Source: a bacterium D16-36 | GTDB taxonomy: Bacteria; Bacillota; Clostridia; Lachnospirales; Lachnospiraceae | DNA: 64,000 nt | NCBI GenBank assembly: GCA_003611745.1 | Contig: RAYF01000019.1 | Coordinates: 32,735-96,734, forward strand | Direction: 5' to 3' | Part shown: positions 35,291 to 44,155 of the stretch, piece by piece | Layout of the letters: each line of letters opens with the position of its first letter | How positions within the stretch are numbered: position 1 is the first letter of the stretch | The notes under the pieces: generated by a model | What the model saw: the letters and a program-made list of their open reading frames with translations, nothing else | Told to the model about the DNA's origin: nothing | The model's database searches: none | Program-made: the position numbers and the translations under genes

Positions 35291-35953
35291 TTACATAAAC
35301 CCGGCTAAAGCATGTTTATACCCATCGCTTCCACTGCATTTTTTTAATATAACAGTACTGCCCTGCGTAAAATGCTCCCATACTGTTTTCTTAAAAGTAA
35401 AAATCCGTTTACTGCCCTTACATGATAAAGTAACCGTAATCGGCTTGCCTGCAGGATCAGAGCCACTTAAAGTTAAAATACCATTCTTAATTGTCCCCTC
35501 CAGCCAATCCATCTGTGCTAAACGAAACTGCCTGAAAAAACCTACATATTTACTGCCATTTTTAAAAATATCAAGATATACCTCCCTCGCATCATCGGTA
35601 AAATCCCCGATAAACGCCGATTTAGCCAAGACTTTAACCTTGCACTTTAAGATTTTTTTATTTACTATGCATTTTACTATACCTGTACCTGTCTTTACTG
35701 CTTTGACATAACAGTATGGCCATGGTTTTCCTTTTCCAGAAGTTTTATGAATTTTTATATTCCCTCCTGCCACGCTCCACTGAACCTTAGAATTCATTTT
35801 CAATCCGATAAAAGCATATTGCCCTTTAACGACCGTAATTGCGTTACTTGTAAGATAGACTGTTTTAGCCTGTGCACGTTTTTCCGGCATCATACTTATA
35901 CTACACAATAATAAACAAATACAAAGCAGACTTGCAATAAATTTATGTTTCAT
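35291..35953 (-). CDS. Secreted protein with Ig-like N-terminal domain
   Basis: Exported protein of 220 residues, start at 35953 (MKHKFIASLLCICLLLCSIS) with GGAGGGGGAAAGG upstream. The signal peptide ends near AQAKT. Residues about 30-105 look like a bacterial Ig-like (BIG_2) beta domain (NAITVVKGQYAFIGLKMNSKVQWSVAGGNIKIHK...GTGIVKCIVNKKILKCKVKV). The remainder (AKSAFIGDFTDDAREVYLDIFKNG onward) is a second beta-rich domain that I do not recognise. It is Lys-rich and may bind the cell surface. A lone gene in the AT-rich stretch. Confidence 0.65.
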   Translation of the reverse strand: MKHKFIASLLCICLLLCSISMMPEKRAQAKTVYLTSNAITVVKGQYAFIGLKMNSKVQWSVAGGNIKIHKTSGKGKPWPYCYVKAVKTGTGIVKCIVNKKILKCKVKVLAKSAFIGDFTDDAREVYLDIFKNGSKYVGFFRQFRLAQMDWLEGTIKNGILTLSGSDPAGKPITVTLSCKGSKRIFTFKKTVWEHFTQGSTVILKKCSGSDGYKHALAGFM

Positions 35954-36220
35954 TTTCCTTTCCCCCTCCATGATATCCAAAATTTCACACTAACGGTTAT
36001 TGTTTCCTACACATCAATCTTATGTTCTCATCTTCTTTCCCCTCCTTGACAATTTTTTCTTATTACCATCTGGCAACTCTGATTAATATTATATACTTCT
36101 AATTGTTTTTGTCAATAACTATTTAGATAAAATAGGTATTTACTTTTTTTATTTTTGTGCCATAATAATATTGAAAAGGAATCGTACTATTTGAGCCGTC
36201 AGGCGGCATGGAGGATTATT

Positions 36221-36574
36221 ATGGCGACAAGAAACAGCTTTAAAAGTGGATCTTGTGAACTAGTAGTGCTGCACATCCTGAAATATTATGGTGACTGCTA
36301 CGCATACCAGATTTCACAATATATTACCAGACTTTCTGACGGAAATTTATCATTTCCTGAAGGTTCACTATACCCGGCATTTTATAAAATGATTGATAAT
36401 AAGTATATCTCAGATTATAAAAAGCAAACTGGAAAGCGTCTGGTTAAAGTTTATTATCATATTGAGCCAGAAGGTGAAAAGCGGCTGGAACAGTTATTAA
36501 AAGACTATTATCAGGTAACTAAGAGCATAGAAAAAATTTTGAATTTTGATTTTTCAAATCTGGAGGAAACCTAA
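36221..36574 (+). CDS. PadR-family transcriptional regulator
   Basis: Winged-helix regulator of 117 residues, start ATG at 36221 with GGAGG six bases upstream. The PadR core is clear: GSCELVVLHILKYYGDCYAYQISQYI, then LSFPEGSLYPAFYKMIDNKYI and KVYYHIEPEGEKRLEQLLKDY. The gene ends one base into the start of the next (TAATG), so both are translated together; such PadR plus small membrane protein pairs usually form autoregulated units. The target is unknown. Confidence 0.9.
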   Translation: MATRNSFKSGSCELVVLHILKYYGDCYAYQISQYITRLSDGNLSFPEGSLYPAFYKMIDNKYISDYKKQTGKRLVKVYYHIEPEGEKRLEQLLKDYYQVTKSIEKILNFDFSNLEET

Positions 36575-36948
36575 TGAACAAAGATTCTAAAAGATATTAC
36601 AAAGATATTAAATCTGTTTTTCCATCTAGAGGCCAACAGGAAAAACGGCTTATAAGAGACTGCAAAATGCGTATTATAGAACTAGGCAAGTTAAAGCCAG
36701 ATATTACATACGATGAATTACAACAGCATCTTGGAATTCCCACAGATATAGTAATTCAATATTACGAAGGGGCAGATATTGAATACATTATGCGAAATAT
36801 CCGCACAACCAGAATGATACGTTTCTGTATTTATTGCATATTAATATTTATTTTGGCTGGTTTCTCCATCAGTGCAGGTATTAATATAAGGCTATATCAG
36901 GAAATACATCAAGGTGTTATCACACATGAAAAAACCATTATTAAATAA
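36574..36948 (+). CDS. Small membrane protein paired with PadR (DUF6120/DUF1700-like)
   Basis: A 124-residue protein with a cytosolic N-terminal helical part (RYYKDIKSVFPSRGQQEKRLIRDCKMRI, TYDELQQHLGIPTDIVIQYY) and one membrane helix at about 85-105. The N-terminal part matches the pattern of DUF1700/DUF6120 proteins, which commonly follow PadR genes in Clostridia and may act as membrane partners of the regulator. Its ATG overlaps the PadR stop by one base. Confidence 0.7.
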   Translation: MNKDSKRYYKDIKSVFPSRGQQEKRLIRDCKMRIIELGKLKPDITYDELQQHLGIPTDIVIQYYEGADIEYIMRNIRTTRMIRFCIYCILIFILAGFSISAGINIRLYQEIHQGVITHEKTIIK

Positions 36949-36985
36949 TTCACTTCCCCGTGTTTTTCAGGAATACTTCATGCCA

Positions 36986-38002
36986 CTACACAAGCTCCCT
37001 GCTAATATTTTTTACACTGTTCCGCTCTATAATGTCACTATCAATATAGCGCACCCCCTGATGCCTGTTCTCTTTCTTAAGTTTTTTTAACAGGATATCA
37101 ACAGCCGTCTCCGCCATTTTAGCCATATCCACATTATATGTCGTCAGTTCCCTTGCAAAAGGATGCCCATACAAATAATTATCATATCCTGCCACCGAAA
37201 TATCCTCCGGCACACGGTACCCTTTCTCCAAAAGCTTATCATAAAGGTACCCTGCTGCCAGATCATTATTGCAGGCAAACGCAGTCGGCATCCGTTCCGG
37301 CAGTTCTACCCGCATCTCACCCGTCCTGATATTCCTGTCTTCCAGAACCCATTCCTTCCGGACCGGAATCCCCCACTCTGCCAGCCCTTTCCGGTATCCA
37401 AAATATCTGTCCATAATATTGTCATTCATCCCAACAGAACCTAAAAAAGCAATATCCCTGTGCCCATGTTCGAGCAGGTATCTGGTAATCTTATACATTC
37501 CGACGTAATTATTGGAGATAACGGCATCACACGCAAATGCCCGGTCGTAAAAATCCAAAAGGACAACCGGCCCTCCTGATTCTTTCACAATTTTCTGTAT
37601 ATATGGTTTACTGAACCACCCAATAATAAAAACACCATCTACCTCACCCTCCGACAATATCCTTGGAAGGTTTCCCGCTCCCGTGGCATTCTCATCTATC
37701 TCCTCAAACATCGTAACACTGTTTCTTCTTGCCGCAGCATAGATAACCTGCTGGTACATTTCCCAATAAAAAGATGCCCCCACTGTAAGGTACCCTTTTT
37801 CAACGACGACGCCAATTTTAGCAGTATCCGTCTCCTTTTTCGCATATTTGGAATAATCATACCCCATCCTCTGCGCCGTCTCCAAAATCTTCTGGCGCAC
37901 CGCATCGCTGACGCCCTTCTTCCCAGACAGCGCATTGGAAACCGTTACAACACTAACTCCAAGCTCCTCCGCAATATCCTTTAACTTTACAATTCCTGAC
38001 AT
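36986..38002 (-). CDS. LacI-family regulator 1
   Basis: DNA-binding sugar repressor, 338 residues. N-terminal helix-turn-helix KLKDIAEELGVSVVTVSNALSGKKGVSD, hinge, then a periplasmic-binding-protein-like ligand domain (FIIGWFSKPYIQ, VVLLDFYDRAFACDAVISNNYVG, AFACNNDLAAGYLYDKLLEKGYRVPEDISVAGYDNY). Start ATG follows GGAGGCAGGGA. It lies 26 bases downstream of a paralogue and near a third; all three share the wording of the ligand domain start (IGVVVEKGYL / IGIIVAERYI / IGVIVAERYL). Likely effectors are mannose-, galactose- or oligosaccharide-derived, by context with GH26 and GH36. Confidence 0.92.
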   Translation of the reverse strand: MSGIVKLKDIAEELGVSVVTVSNALSGKKGVSDAVRQKILETAQRMGYDYSKYAKKETDTAKIGVVVEKGYLTVGASFYWEMYQQVIYAAARRNSVTMFEEIDENATGAGNLPRILSEGEVDGVFIIGWFSKPYIQKIVKESGGPVVLLDFYDRAFACDAVISNNYVGMYKITRYLLEHGHRDIAFLGSVGMNDNIMDRYFGYRKGLAEWGIPVRKEWVLEDRNIRTGEMRVELPERMPTAFACNNDLAAGYLYDKLLEKGYRVPEDISVAGYDNYLYGHPFARELTTYNVDMAKMAETAVDILLKKLKKENRHQGVRYIDSDIIERNSVKNISRELV

Positions 38003-38028
38003 TCCCTGCCTCCAATTTTCGCAATCTC

Positions 38029-39045
38029 CTATATTCTTCTGGCTGTATTCCCGATTACAACACCGCCCTCCACAATCCGCACCCCCTCAGGCGGCTTCTT
38101 CCCCATAATCCTCTTTAAAAGCGTATTGACACTGACCTGTGCCATCGCTTTCCAATCACTTTCATATGTCAGCAGCTCCGGCTCCTTACCTGTACCCTGA
38201 TAGAAATAATCAAACCCGGCCACCGATATATCCTCCGGTACACGGATTCCCCGGCGCCTAAGCTTATCTATCAAAATATAGGCGCACTTATCGCAGTTGC
38301 ATACAAAAGCTGTCGGCAGTACTGCAGGAAGGACGAAATCAAGCAGATAACCATACCCATCCTTTTCCCTGTCATCAATCACCCACTCCTCGTGTTCCCG
38401 GAGCCCGTTTATCTGCAGAGCCTTGCAATACCCCATATATCTATCCATAATACTGCTCGTAGCATGGACGGTACCGACAAACCCTATCTTTTTATGCCCA
38501 TAGTCAATAAGTTTCTGTGTGACAAGCTGCATCCCGTGAAAACTATCCGTCGCTATATAATCTACATCCCCCTCTGTCCTGTAAAAATCTACACAGACAA
38601 CCGGCACATCGGTTGCCTTTTTTAGTTTCTCGATATACTCCGGATGCATCTCCCCAACCATAATCACCCCTTGCAAATCTATATCTGCAAAAGGGGGGCG
38701 GCTGTAGCGCAGCTTCTCCCTGTCCTCATCCACGACCTCCAGCACTGTCTGGTTTCCCCTTCGCGTCAAAATTCCCGCAATCTGCCGGTAAACCTCCATA
38801 TAAAAAGAAGGGTACTCCTTAATATAGCGTTCCGCCACAATGATGCCAATGCACCACGACTCCTCCTCCCGGAACCTGGCAGAATCCGCCATCTTGTACC
38901 CTAACTCCCTCGCCTTCTCAAGAACCTTCTGCCTAAGCCCCTCACTCACGCCCTTCCTGCCATTTAATACATTCGAAACACTCACAATGCTGATCCCCAG
39001 TTCCCTTGCAATGTCCTCTAACTTCACATCTTTTCTCTTTCCCAT
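38029..39045 (-). CDS. LacI-family regulator 2
   Basis: Paralogue of the neighbour, 338 residues from ATG at 39045 with GAGGAG upstream. Helix-turn-helix KLEDIARELGISIVSVSNVLNGRKGVSE; ligand domain with VPVVCVDFYRTEGDVDYIATDSFHGMQ and TAFVCNCDKCAYILIDKLRRRGIRVPEDISVAGFDYF. The leader contains the hairpin element described at 39051-39134. The GH26 gene runs divergently from the same region, so this protein is the first candidate for its control. Confidence 0.92.
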   Translation of the reverse strand: MGKRKDVKLEDIARELGISIVSVSNVLNGRKGVSEGLRQKVLEKARELGYKMADSARFREEESWCIGIIVAERYIKEYPSFYMEVYRQIAGILTRRGNQTVLEVVDEDREKLRYSRPPFADIDLQGVIMVGEMHPEYIEKLKKATDVPVVCVDFYRTEGDVDYIATDSFHGMQLVTQKLIDYGHKKIGFVGTVHATSSIMDRYMGYCKALQINGLREHEEWVIDDREKDGYGYLLDFVLPAVLPTAFVCNCDKCAYILIDKLRRRGIRVPEDISVAGFDYFYQGTGKEPELLTYESDWKAMAQVSVNTLLKRIMGKKPPEGVRIVEGGVVIGNTARRI

Positions 39046-39050
39046 TACAC

Positions 39051-39134
39051 TCCTCATTTCTGCAAGGTGAACTTCGTTCACCTTTGTTCTATTGTGCATA
39101 ACAAATTTGCGTGTGAAAAATGTATTTTTCACAC
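39051..39134 (-). repeat. Hairpin leader element, copy C
   Basis: On the minus strand: palindrome GTGTGAAAAAT/ATTTTTCACAC (39111-39134), then GCAAATTTGTTATGCACA, a 9-bp hairpin AAGGTGAAC/GTTCACCTT (39064-39084), then GCAGAAATGAGGA (39051-39063) as ribosome site of regulator 2. The first palindrome and the middle motif recur before ribH at 59055-59146. Confidence 0.65.
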
Positions 39135-39184
39135 TCCCCACACTTTTTTTGCTGGTGTACCACCACACAGCGAGAATTTTCCTA

Positions 39185-39214
39185 TTGGACAAAAAACAAA
39201 AATTAGTGTAGAAT
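39185..39214 (+). promoter_or_regulatory. Possible promoter of GH26 gene
   Basis: TTGGAC (39185-39190) and TAGAAT (39209-39214), 18-base spacer, 43 bases before the start codon at 39258. Confidence 0.5.
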
Positions 39215-39257
39215 CAATACCTAAAACAATATGCTGCACAGAAAGGAAACAGCCATT

Positions 39258-40208
39258 ATGACAGCACCAGTAAACAAAAACGCCACCAAGGAGGCACGCA
39301 GCCTGCTGCAATATCTATATGAGACGGCAGGAAACAAAATCATCACTGGCCAGCACACACAGACAGTCCCTATGGAAGAAATCAGCCATATCCGTAAAAT
39401 AACCGGAAAAGAACCAAAGCTGCGCGGTTTTGAACTGCTCTCCTATTCGCCGAATATCAATTTTCAGGATGCTTCTAAGGCCTGCCTTACTGAAATATAC
39501 GAAAACCAGAACACAATGGACACAGCCATTGACTGGGCAAAAAACAACGACGGGATTGTCACCTTGACATTCCACTGGTTCTCCCCTCTTGGCGGCAGGG
39601 ACAAGAGCTTTTTCAGTGAGTTTACAGATTTTGACGCTGAAAAAATCCTGCAGCCGGATACCCCGGAACGCGCTGCATTTTATAAGGATATGGACAAAAT
39701 AGCAGAACAACTGCAAAGATTCCAATCAGAAAAAATCCCTGTCCTCTGGAGGCCGTTTCACGAATCCGAGGGCACATGGTTCTGGTGGGGTGCAAAAGGC
39801 CCGGAAACTGCCGCTAAACTTTATAAGCTAATGTATAACTACTACACCAGCATACACCATCTGGACAACCTGCTCTGGGTCTGGAACTGCCCGGAAAAAG
39901 AAGGCTATCCGGGGGATGATTACGTAGACATCATCTCTGCTGATATCTATCTGGAAAACCGCGAAAAAACTGATTATAAAAAAGAATACCAGAAGTTAAT
40001 CAATGCTACCAGCAAAAACAAAGTAGCCGCCCTCGCCGAAATCGGCTATCTGCCTGATATCCAGATGTTAGAGCAGTCCAGAATCCCTTGGGCTTATTTC
40101 ATGGTCTGGTCCAAAGAATTCTGCATTGGCGAACGGTACAACAAAACAGAAGATTTAAAAGCAGCATACCACAGCAAATACGCTGTAACACTGCAGCATA
40201 GGCACTAA
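39258..40208 (+). CDS. GH26 beta-mannanase, no signal peptide
   Basis: Hydrolyses beta-1,4-mannosidic bonds. From MTAPVNKNATKEA (AGGAAAC upstream), 316 residues. The barrel begins QYLYETAGNKIITGQHTQ; the acid/base Glu is in RPFHESEGTWFWWG (E169), the nucleophile Glu in ALAEIGYLPD (E261), and TFHWFSPLGG is a conserved substrate block. No export signal is present, so it likely works in the cytosol on imported manno-oligosaccharides. An alpha-galactosidase and three LacI regulators surround it; no transporter is in view. Confidence 0.9.
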   Translation: MTAPVNKNATKEARSLLQYLYETAGNKIITGQHTQTVPMEEISHIRKITGKEPKLRGFELLSYSPNINFQDASKACLTEIYENQNTMDTAIDWAKNNDGIVTLTFHWFSPLGGRDKSFFSEFTDFDAEKILQPDTPERAAFYKDMDKIAEQLQRFQSEKIPVLWRPFHESEGTWFWWGAKGPETAAKLYKLMYNYYTSIHHLDNLLWVWNCPEKEGYPGDDYVDIISADIYLENREKTDYKKEYQKLINATSKNKVAALAEIGYLPDIQMLEQSRIPWAYFMVWSKEFCIGERYNKTEDLKAAYHSKYAVTLQHRH

Positions 40209-40233
40209 TCCACGGACCACGCCGGAATGGTGC

Positions 40234-41277
40234 CTATATCAAAGCAGGAAACTCCGGGCCGATTCGCCTCACACTGTCGCGCTCCACAAACTTCCCGGAA
40301 ATCATAAATACACCCGTGGAATATCTGGAATGGCTCATTTTATTAATAAGGATATGGAGTACCCGCTTCGCCATCTCTTTCGTATTTATCTCGAATGTCG
40401 TAATTCCGACATTCGTAAGCTGTTCACTCGCATAATTGTCATATCCTGCCACGGAAACATCCTCCGGCACGCGAAACCCTTCCTCCTCCAGCTTGCGTAT
40501 CATATAACCCGCAGTCAGGTCGCAGTTGCAGAAAAAAGCTGTCGGCATATTCTCCGGCAGCACAAACTTGGACTGGTAATCCACCGTGCCGAACTCCCTC
40601 TCCCTGTCGTCAACCACCCATTCCTCAACTAAGGAAATGCCATGCTCCATCAGGGACTTATAATATCCTAAAAACCTGTCATCAATACTTGGCGTCGCAA
40701 GCCTTGTGCCGACAAAACCAATCTTTTTATGCCCCATCCCGAAAAGATAATTTGTCATCAGATATCCGCCTAGCAGATTATTGGATACTACAAAATCCCC
40801 ACCTTCTGCCCCGACTGTCGTATCAAGAAATACTACCGGGACAGAAGACACGGATGTCAGCTTATCAATATATTTATGCTGGAAGGTTCCTATTACCACA
40901 AAACCGTCTACCTTCTTCTCTTCCAATAAAATCGGTTTTTGGCATCCCTCTTCCGCCTCTCTTGTAACCACTTCAAGAATGGTAAAACAGTTTTTGCCCA
41001 TCGCCCTCTGGGAAATCTCCTGATATATTTTCCAGTAAAAAGACTGGCTCTCCTTTAAATAGCGCTCCGCTACAATAACACCAATATTATAACTTCTGCG
41101 CCCCTCTTCTTCTGTGCCGGATGCCTTTCTGATATATCCCATCTCATCTGCCAGCCTTACAATTTCCGTCCTCAGCTCATCGCTTACCCCTTTCTGCCCC
41201 GACAGCGCTTTAGAAACTGTAACCGTACTGACATTTAATTTTTTCCCAATGTCCGATAATGTAACTGCTTTTGCCAT
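40234..41277 (-). CDS. LacI-family regulator 3
   Basis: Third paralogous repressor, 347 residues. Helix-turn-helix TLSDIGKKLNVSTVTVSKALSGQKGVSD; ligand domain with VVFLDTTVGAEGGDFVVSNNLLGGY and TAFFCNCDLTAGYMIRKLEEEGFRVPEDVSVAGYDNY. It sits between GH26 (convergent) and GH36 (24 bases upstream on the same strand), so it is probably co-transcribed behind the alpha-galactosidase. AGAGGG serves as ribosome site. Confidence 0.92.
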   Translation of the reverse strand: MAKAVTLSDIGKKLNVSTVTVSKALSGQKGVSDELRTEIVRLADEMGYIRKASGTEEEGRRSYNIGVIVAERYLKESQSFYWKIYQEISQRAMGKNCFTILEVVTREAEEGCQKPILLEEKKVDGFVVIGTFQHKYIDKLTSVSSVPVVFLDTTVGAEGGDFVVSNNLLGGYLMTNYLFGMGHKKIGFVGTRLATPSIDDRFLGYYKSLMEHGISLVEEWVVDDREREFGTVDYQSKFVLPENMPTAFFCNCDLTAGYMIRKLEEEGFRVPEDVSVAGYDNYASEQLTNVGITTFEINTKEMAKRVLHILINKMSHSRYSTGVFMISGKFVERDSVRRIGPEFPALI

Positions 41278-41301
41278 TCCCTCTGCCTCATTTCATTAAT
41301 T

Positions 41302-43479
41302 TTACTTCCGTTCGACCAGAGATATCACTTCTGCCTGAAAATCCCCCCTCAGACGCTTTAACGGCAGGCCCGCCTGCATCAATGCATCCCCGCGGTAACA
41401 ATTCCCGCCAGCCTGATAAACGGCCTCCGGCTTTAAGCCCCGCAGCCGAATCAACCGATTGTGCATATTCGCCTCAGCAAGCACCTGCACAAAAACTACC
41501 ACAGCCTTCGTTTGATCCTTAGACACAATCTCATAACAATCGTACAGATTATTCCTCTGGTAAGAAGCAATCCTATAATAATCCCCCTGCTGTATTAAGT
41601 CAATGTTTTCTTGATAAGTTTTTACCTGCGAAGCAATCTGTCCCTTCTCCTTCTCAGATATTTTTGTTATATCCAGCTCATACCCAAACGTCCCAGCCAT
41701 CGCAACCGCCGAACGCGTGGCAAAAGGCGTATTTCTTCCCACAATATGGTTCGGACAGTCAGAGACATGTGCGCCAATCGCTGACAATGGATAAATCAAT
41801 GCCGTCCCCTCCTGTATTTTCAGACGTTCTATTGCATCTGTGTCATCTGAGCACCAAATCTGCGGGCTGTAGTAAAGCATACCCGGGTCAAACCTTGCGC
41901 CCCCACTTGCGCAGTTTTCTAACAGCAGATCCGGAAATTCCTCAAGCAGCCGTTCCTGAAAGGCATAAAGCGCCAGAACATGGCGGTGGAAAACCTCTCC
42001 CTGCTGCTCTTTTGGAAGATATGTGCTGGCAGCATCCGTAAGCGGGCGGTTCATATCCCATTTGACATACTCAATATTTGCGCTTTTTAACACTTGGAAC
42101 ACACTCTGGCAAATATACCCTAATGCCTCCGGCCTGCTAAAATCCAGTACATACTGGTTCCTCGCCTGGCCGCCTTCCCTGCCCTGTATCTGCAGCGCCC
42201 AGTCCGGATGTTCCCTGTAAAGGGAAGAGTCTGGTGAGATCATCTCCGGCTCCAGCCAGATTCCAAACTTAAGCCCCAGCGCATTGACCTGTTCCACCAG
42301 AGATTTCAGGCTGCAGCCAAGCTTCTCCTCATTCACCGTCCAGTCGCCGAGACTCGAGTCATCCCTGTCCCTCCTGCCAAACCAGCCGTCATCCATCACA
42401 AGCATTTCTATGCCATGGCCGGCTGCCTCTTTCGCAATCGACAGCAGCTTGCGGGCATCGAAATCGAAATACGTAGCCTCCCAGTTATTAATTAAAACCG
42501 GGCGCTTTTGGTACACCCACCGCTGCCTGATAAGATGGTTCCGATATAAATCGTGAAATATATGCGTCATCCTGTCCAGCCCGGCATCCGAATACACCAT
42601 CACTACCTCCGGTGCCTGAAAAACATCCCCCGCTGCCAGTTTCCAGCGAAATCCATCCGGATGGATTCCCATAACCATCCGGTGTCCCTCAAACTGATCC
42701 TTCCGCGCAGATGCAAAAAAATTGCCGGAATATACAAAATTCATTGCATATGCCTCACCGTGCTCCTGCGTACAGTCCGGGGAAACCAGTGCCAGAAATG
42801 GGTGGCTCTGGTGGCTTGAGATTCCCCTCCTTGATTCCACCAGATAAGTCCCGAAACCGACCGGCAGGCGCTCCATATGGCGCTCCCTTGCCCATGAGCC
42901 GTGAAGCGCAACCGTTTGATATTCTCCCCCGCCAAGCTCCAGACAGGCTGAAAGGGCACAATCCAAATAGACATCCTCCGTGCTGTCATTGAAAACCCTG
43001 CAGGAGCGCATCAGTGCATCCGAATCCGCAAAAACCGAATAGCTGAGTACAACGCGTATATTTAATACCTCGTCCCTAAGCGTGACTTCTAACGTCTCCG
43101 CATTATCGCCAAACGTTGCCGGAAGGCCGTCAAGCCCCGGTTTCCCCTTAAATATCTCATAGGAATCATACACCAACTCCACTCCCTGCTGCCCTGCAGA
43201 TGACGTCACCGCCAGGCAGCTCTGCCTGAAATCCCCGGTTCCTGCAAAAGAGTACTCAAACGGCAGCCTGTCGAGCAATGTCACCTTTTCCCCCTCATTA
43301 AAAACAGCATCCTGAAGGGAACTGCTGTCCAGATCAAGGACATAGCCCAAATCAGTCGATTCTATATATTTTCCATAGTAAATGTGTGCCAAATATCTTC
43401 CAGACACCACCCCCATCACATAGCTGGTATTTTTTGTATCTATCTTAAATACCTGATGCTCCCTGTCAAACTGTATCAT
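41302..43479 (-). CDS. GH36 alpha-galactosidase
   Basis: Removes terminal alpha-galactose from raffinose-type sugars or galactomannan fragments. ATG at 43479 lies six bases after AGGAGG; 725 residues. An N-terminal beta-supersandwich (about 1-320) precedes the barrel. Catalytic blocks: VMDDGWFGRRDRDDSSLGDW, GIWLEPEMISPDS, nucleophile Asp in EYVKWDMNR (D475), CASGGARFD, acid/base Asp in WCSDDTDAIERL (about 545), close to the numbering of Geobacillus AgaA/AgaB. No signal peptide, so intracellular. It overlaps the Nudix gene by 14 bases and precedes LacI regulator 3. Confidence 0.95.
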   Translation of the reverse strand: MIQFDREHQVFKIDTKNTSYVMGVVSGRYLAHIYYGKYIESTDLGYVLDLDSSSLQDAVFNEGEKVTLLDRLPFEYSFAGTGDFRQSCLAVTSSAGQQGVELVYDSYEIFKGKPGLDGLPATFGDNAETLEVTLRDEVLNIRVVLSYSVFADSDALMRSCRVFNDSTEDVYLDCALSACLELGGGEYQTVALHGSWARERHMERLPVGFGTYLVESRRGISSHQSHPFLALVSPDCTQEHGEAYAMNFVYSGNFFASARKDQFEGHRMVMGIHPDGFRWKLAAGDVFQAPEVVMVYSDAGLDRMTHIFHDLYRNHLIRQRWVYQKRPVLINNWEATYFDFDARKLLSIAKEAAGHGIEMLVMDDGWFGRRDRDDSSLGDWTVNEEKLGCSLKSLVEQVNALGLKFGIWLEPEMISPDSSLYREHPDWALQIQGREGGQARNQYVLDFSRPEALGYICQSVFQVLKSANIEYVKWDMNRPLTDAASTYLPKEQQGEVFHRHVLALYAFQERLLEEFPDLLLENCASGGARFDPGMLYYSPQIWCSDDTDAIERLKIQEGTALIYPLSAIGAHVSDCPNHIVGRNTPFATRSAVAMAGTFGYELDITKISEKEKGQIASQVKTYQENIDLIQQGDYYRIASYQRNNLYDCYEIVSKDQTKAVVVFVQVLAEANMHNRLIRLRGLKPEAVYQAGGNCYRGDALMQAGLPLKRLRGDFQAEVISLVERK

Positions 43480-44110
43480 ACCCATCCTCCTGACAGCAAT
43501 TTTTTAAAAATGCAAAAGGCTCCTGCGGATCAACAGCTAAAAATAACAGCATAAGATAAGCCGCCCTCGCAGAGATTTTTTCCTGCTCCAATATTATTTT
43601 AACCTGCTTCTTATCCGCCAATACCACCTGAATATCCTCCGTACTCTCACATCCCGCTTCACTTGCCTCCCCGTTTACATACCCAAACGTCGTTATATTG
43701 CTCTCATCGGATGTCCCCGGCGCCATAAAAGCCGGATTTTCCATAATCCTGCTCCCCGTGTCAAACAGGGTATAGGAAAGCCCCGTCTCTTCTTTCAGCT
43801 CCCTTGCCGCCGCAGCCGTTGCTTCCTCACCCTCTTCCACCAGCCCTGCCGGCAAATCATAGATGTAATCATCCAACGGATAGCGGTATTCTTTAATCAA
43901 CACCATCCTCGGCTGCGCCTCCTGTGTCATGGCAAAAATCGTTACCCCCTCCGGCACATTCTCCTGCACAGCCAATTTTAATTTTTCCGTATCATTTCTG
44001 GATGCAAAATAATAATTAAATTCCTTCTGCTCTTTATCAAGGGCATCCATCTGGTACAAATTCAAAAAAGGGTTATCCGTAAGCTTTGTTACCTTCTTAT
44101 ATCGTTTCAT
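43466..44110 (-). CDS. Nudix hydrolase, ADP-ribose pyrophosphatase-like
   Basis: Cleaves nucleoside diphosphate sugars, ADP-ribose being the usual substrate of this group. Start MKRYKKVTKLTDNPFLNLYQM at 44110 with GAGGGA upstream; 214 residues. The Nudix box is complete: GLVEEGEEATAAAARELKEETGL with the metal-binding REL.EE glutamates. An upstream block LIKEYRYPLDDYIYDLPAG is typical of ADP-ribose pyrophosphatases. It overlaps the GH36 start, so it is part of the same transcript. A role in the sugar locus is not obvious. Confidence 0.9.
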   Translation of the reverse strand: MKRYKKVTKLTDNPFLNLYQMDALDKEQKEFNYYFASRNDTEKLKLAVQENVPEGVTIFAMTQEAQPRMVLIKEYRYPLDDYIYDLPAGLVEEGEEATAAAARELKEETGLSYTLFDTGSRIMENPAFMAPGTSDESNITTFGYVNGEASEAGCESTEDIQVVLADKKQVKIILEQEKISARAAYLMLLFLAVDPQEPFAFLKNCCQEDGYDTV

Positions 44111-44115
44111 TGATC

Positions 44116-44148
44116 CCTCATTTCTGCCGGGCAGCAAAAATCTGCCCG
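44116..44148 (-). repeat. Hairpin plus GCAGAAATGAGG leader, copy E
   Basis: On the minus strand a 7-bp hairpin CGGGCAG/CTGCCCG (44128-44148) is followed immediately by GCAGAAATGAGG (44116-44127), the ribosome site of the Nudix gene. Same layout as copy C, different stem sequence. Confidence 0.45.
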
Positions 44149-44155
44149 CCCCGGC

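Noticed and set aside
32750..37000. Prophage or integrated element
   Set aside because: The stretch is AT-rich with accessory genes and decay, but no integrase, attachment repeats or phage structural genes are visible.
36986..43479. Complete mannan polysaccharide utilisation locus
   Set aside because: No transporter, no exported enzyme and no mannosyl phosphorylase are present, so only a partial locus is supported.
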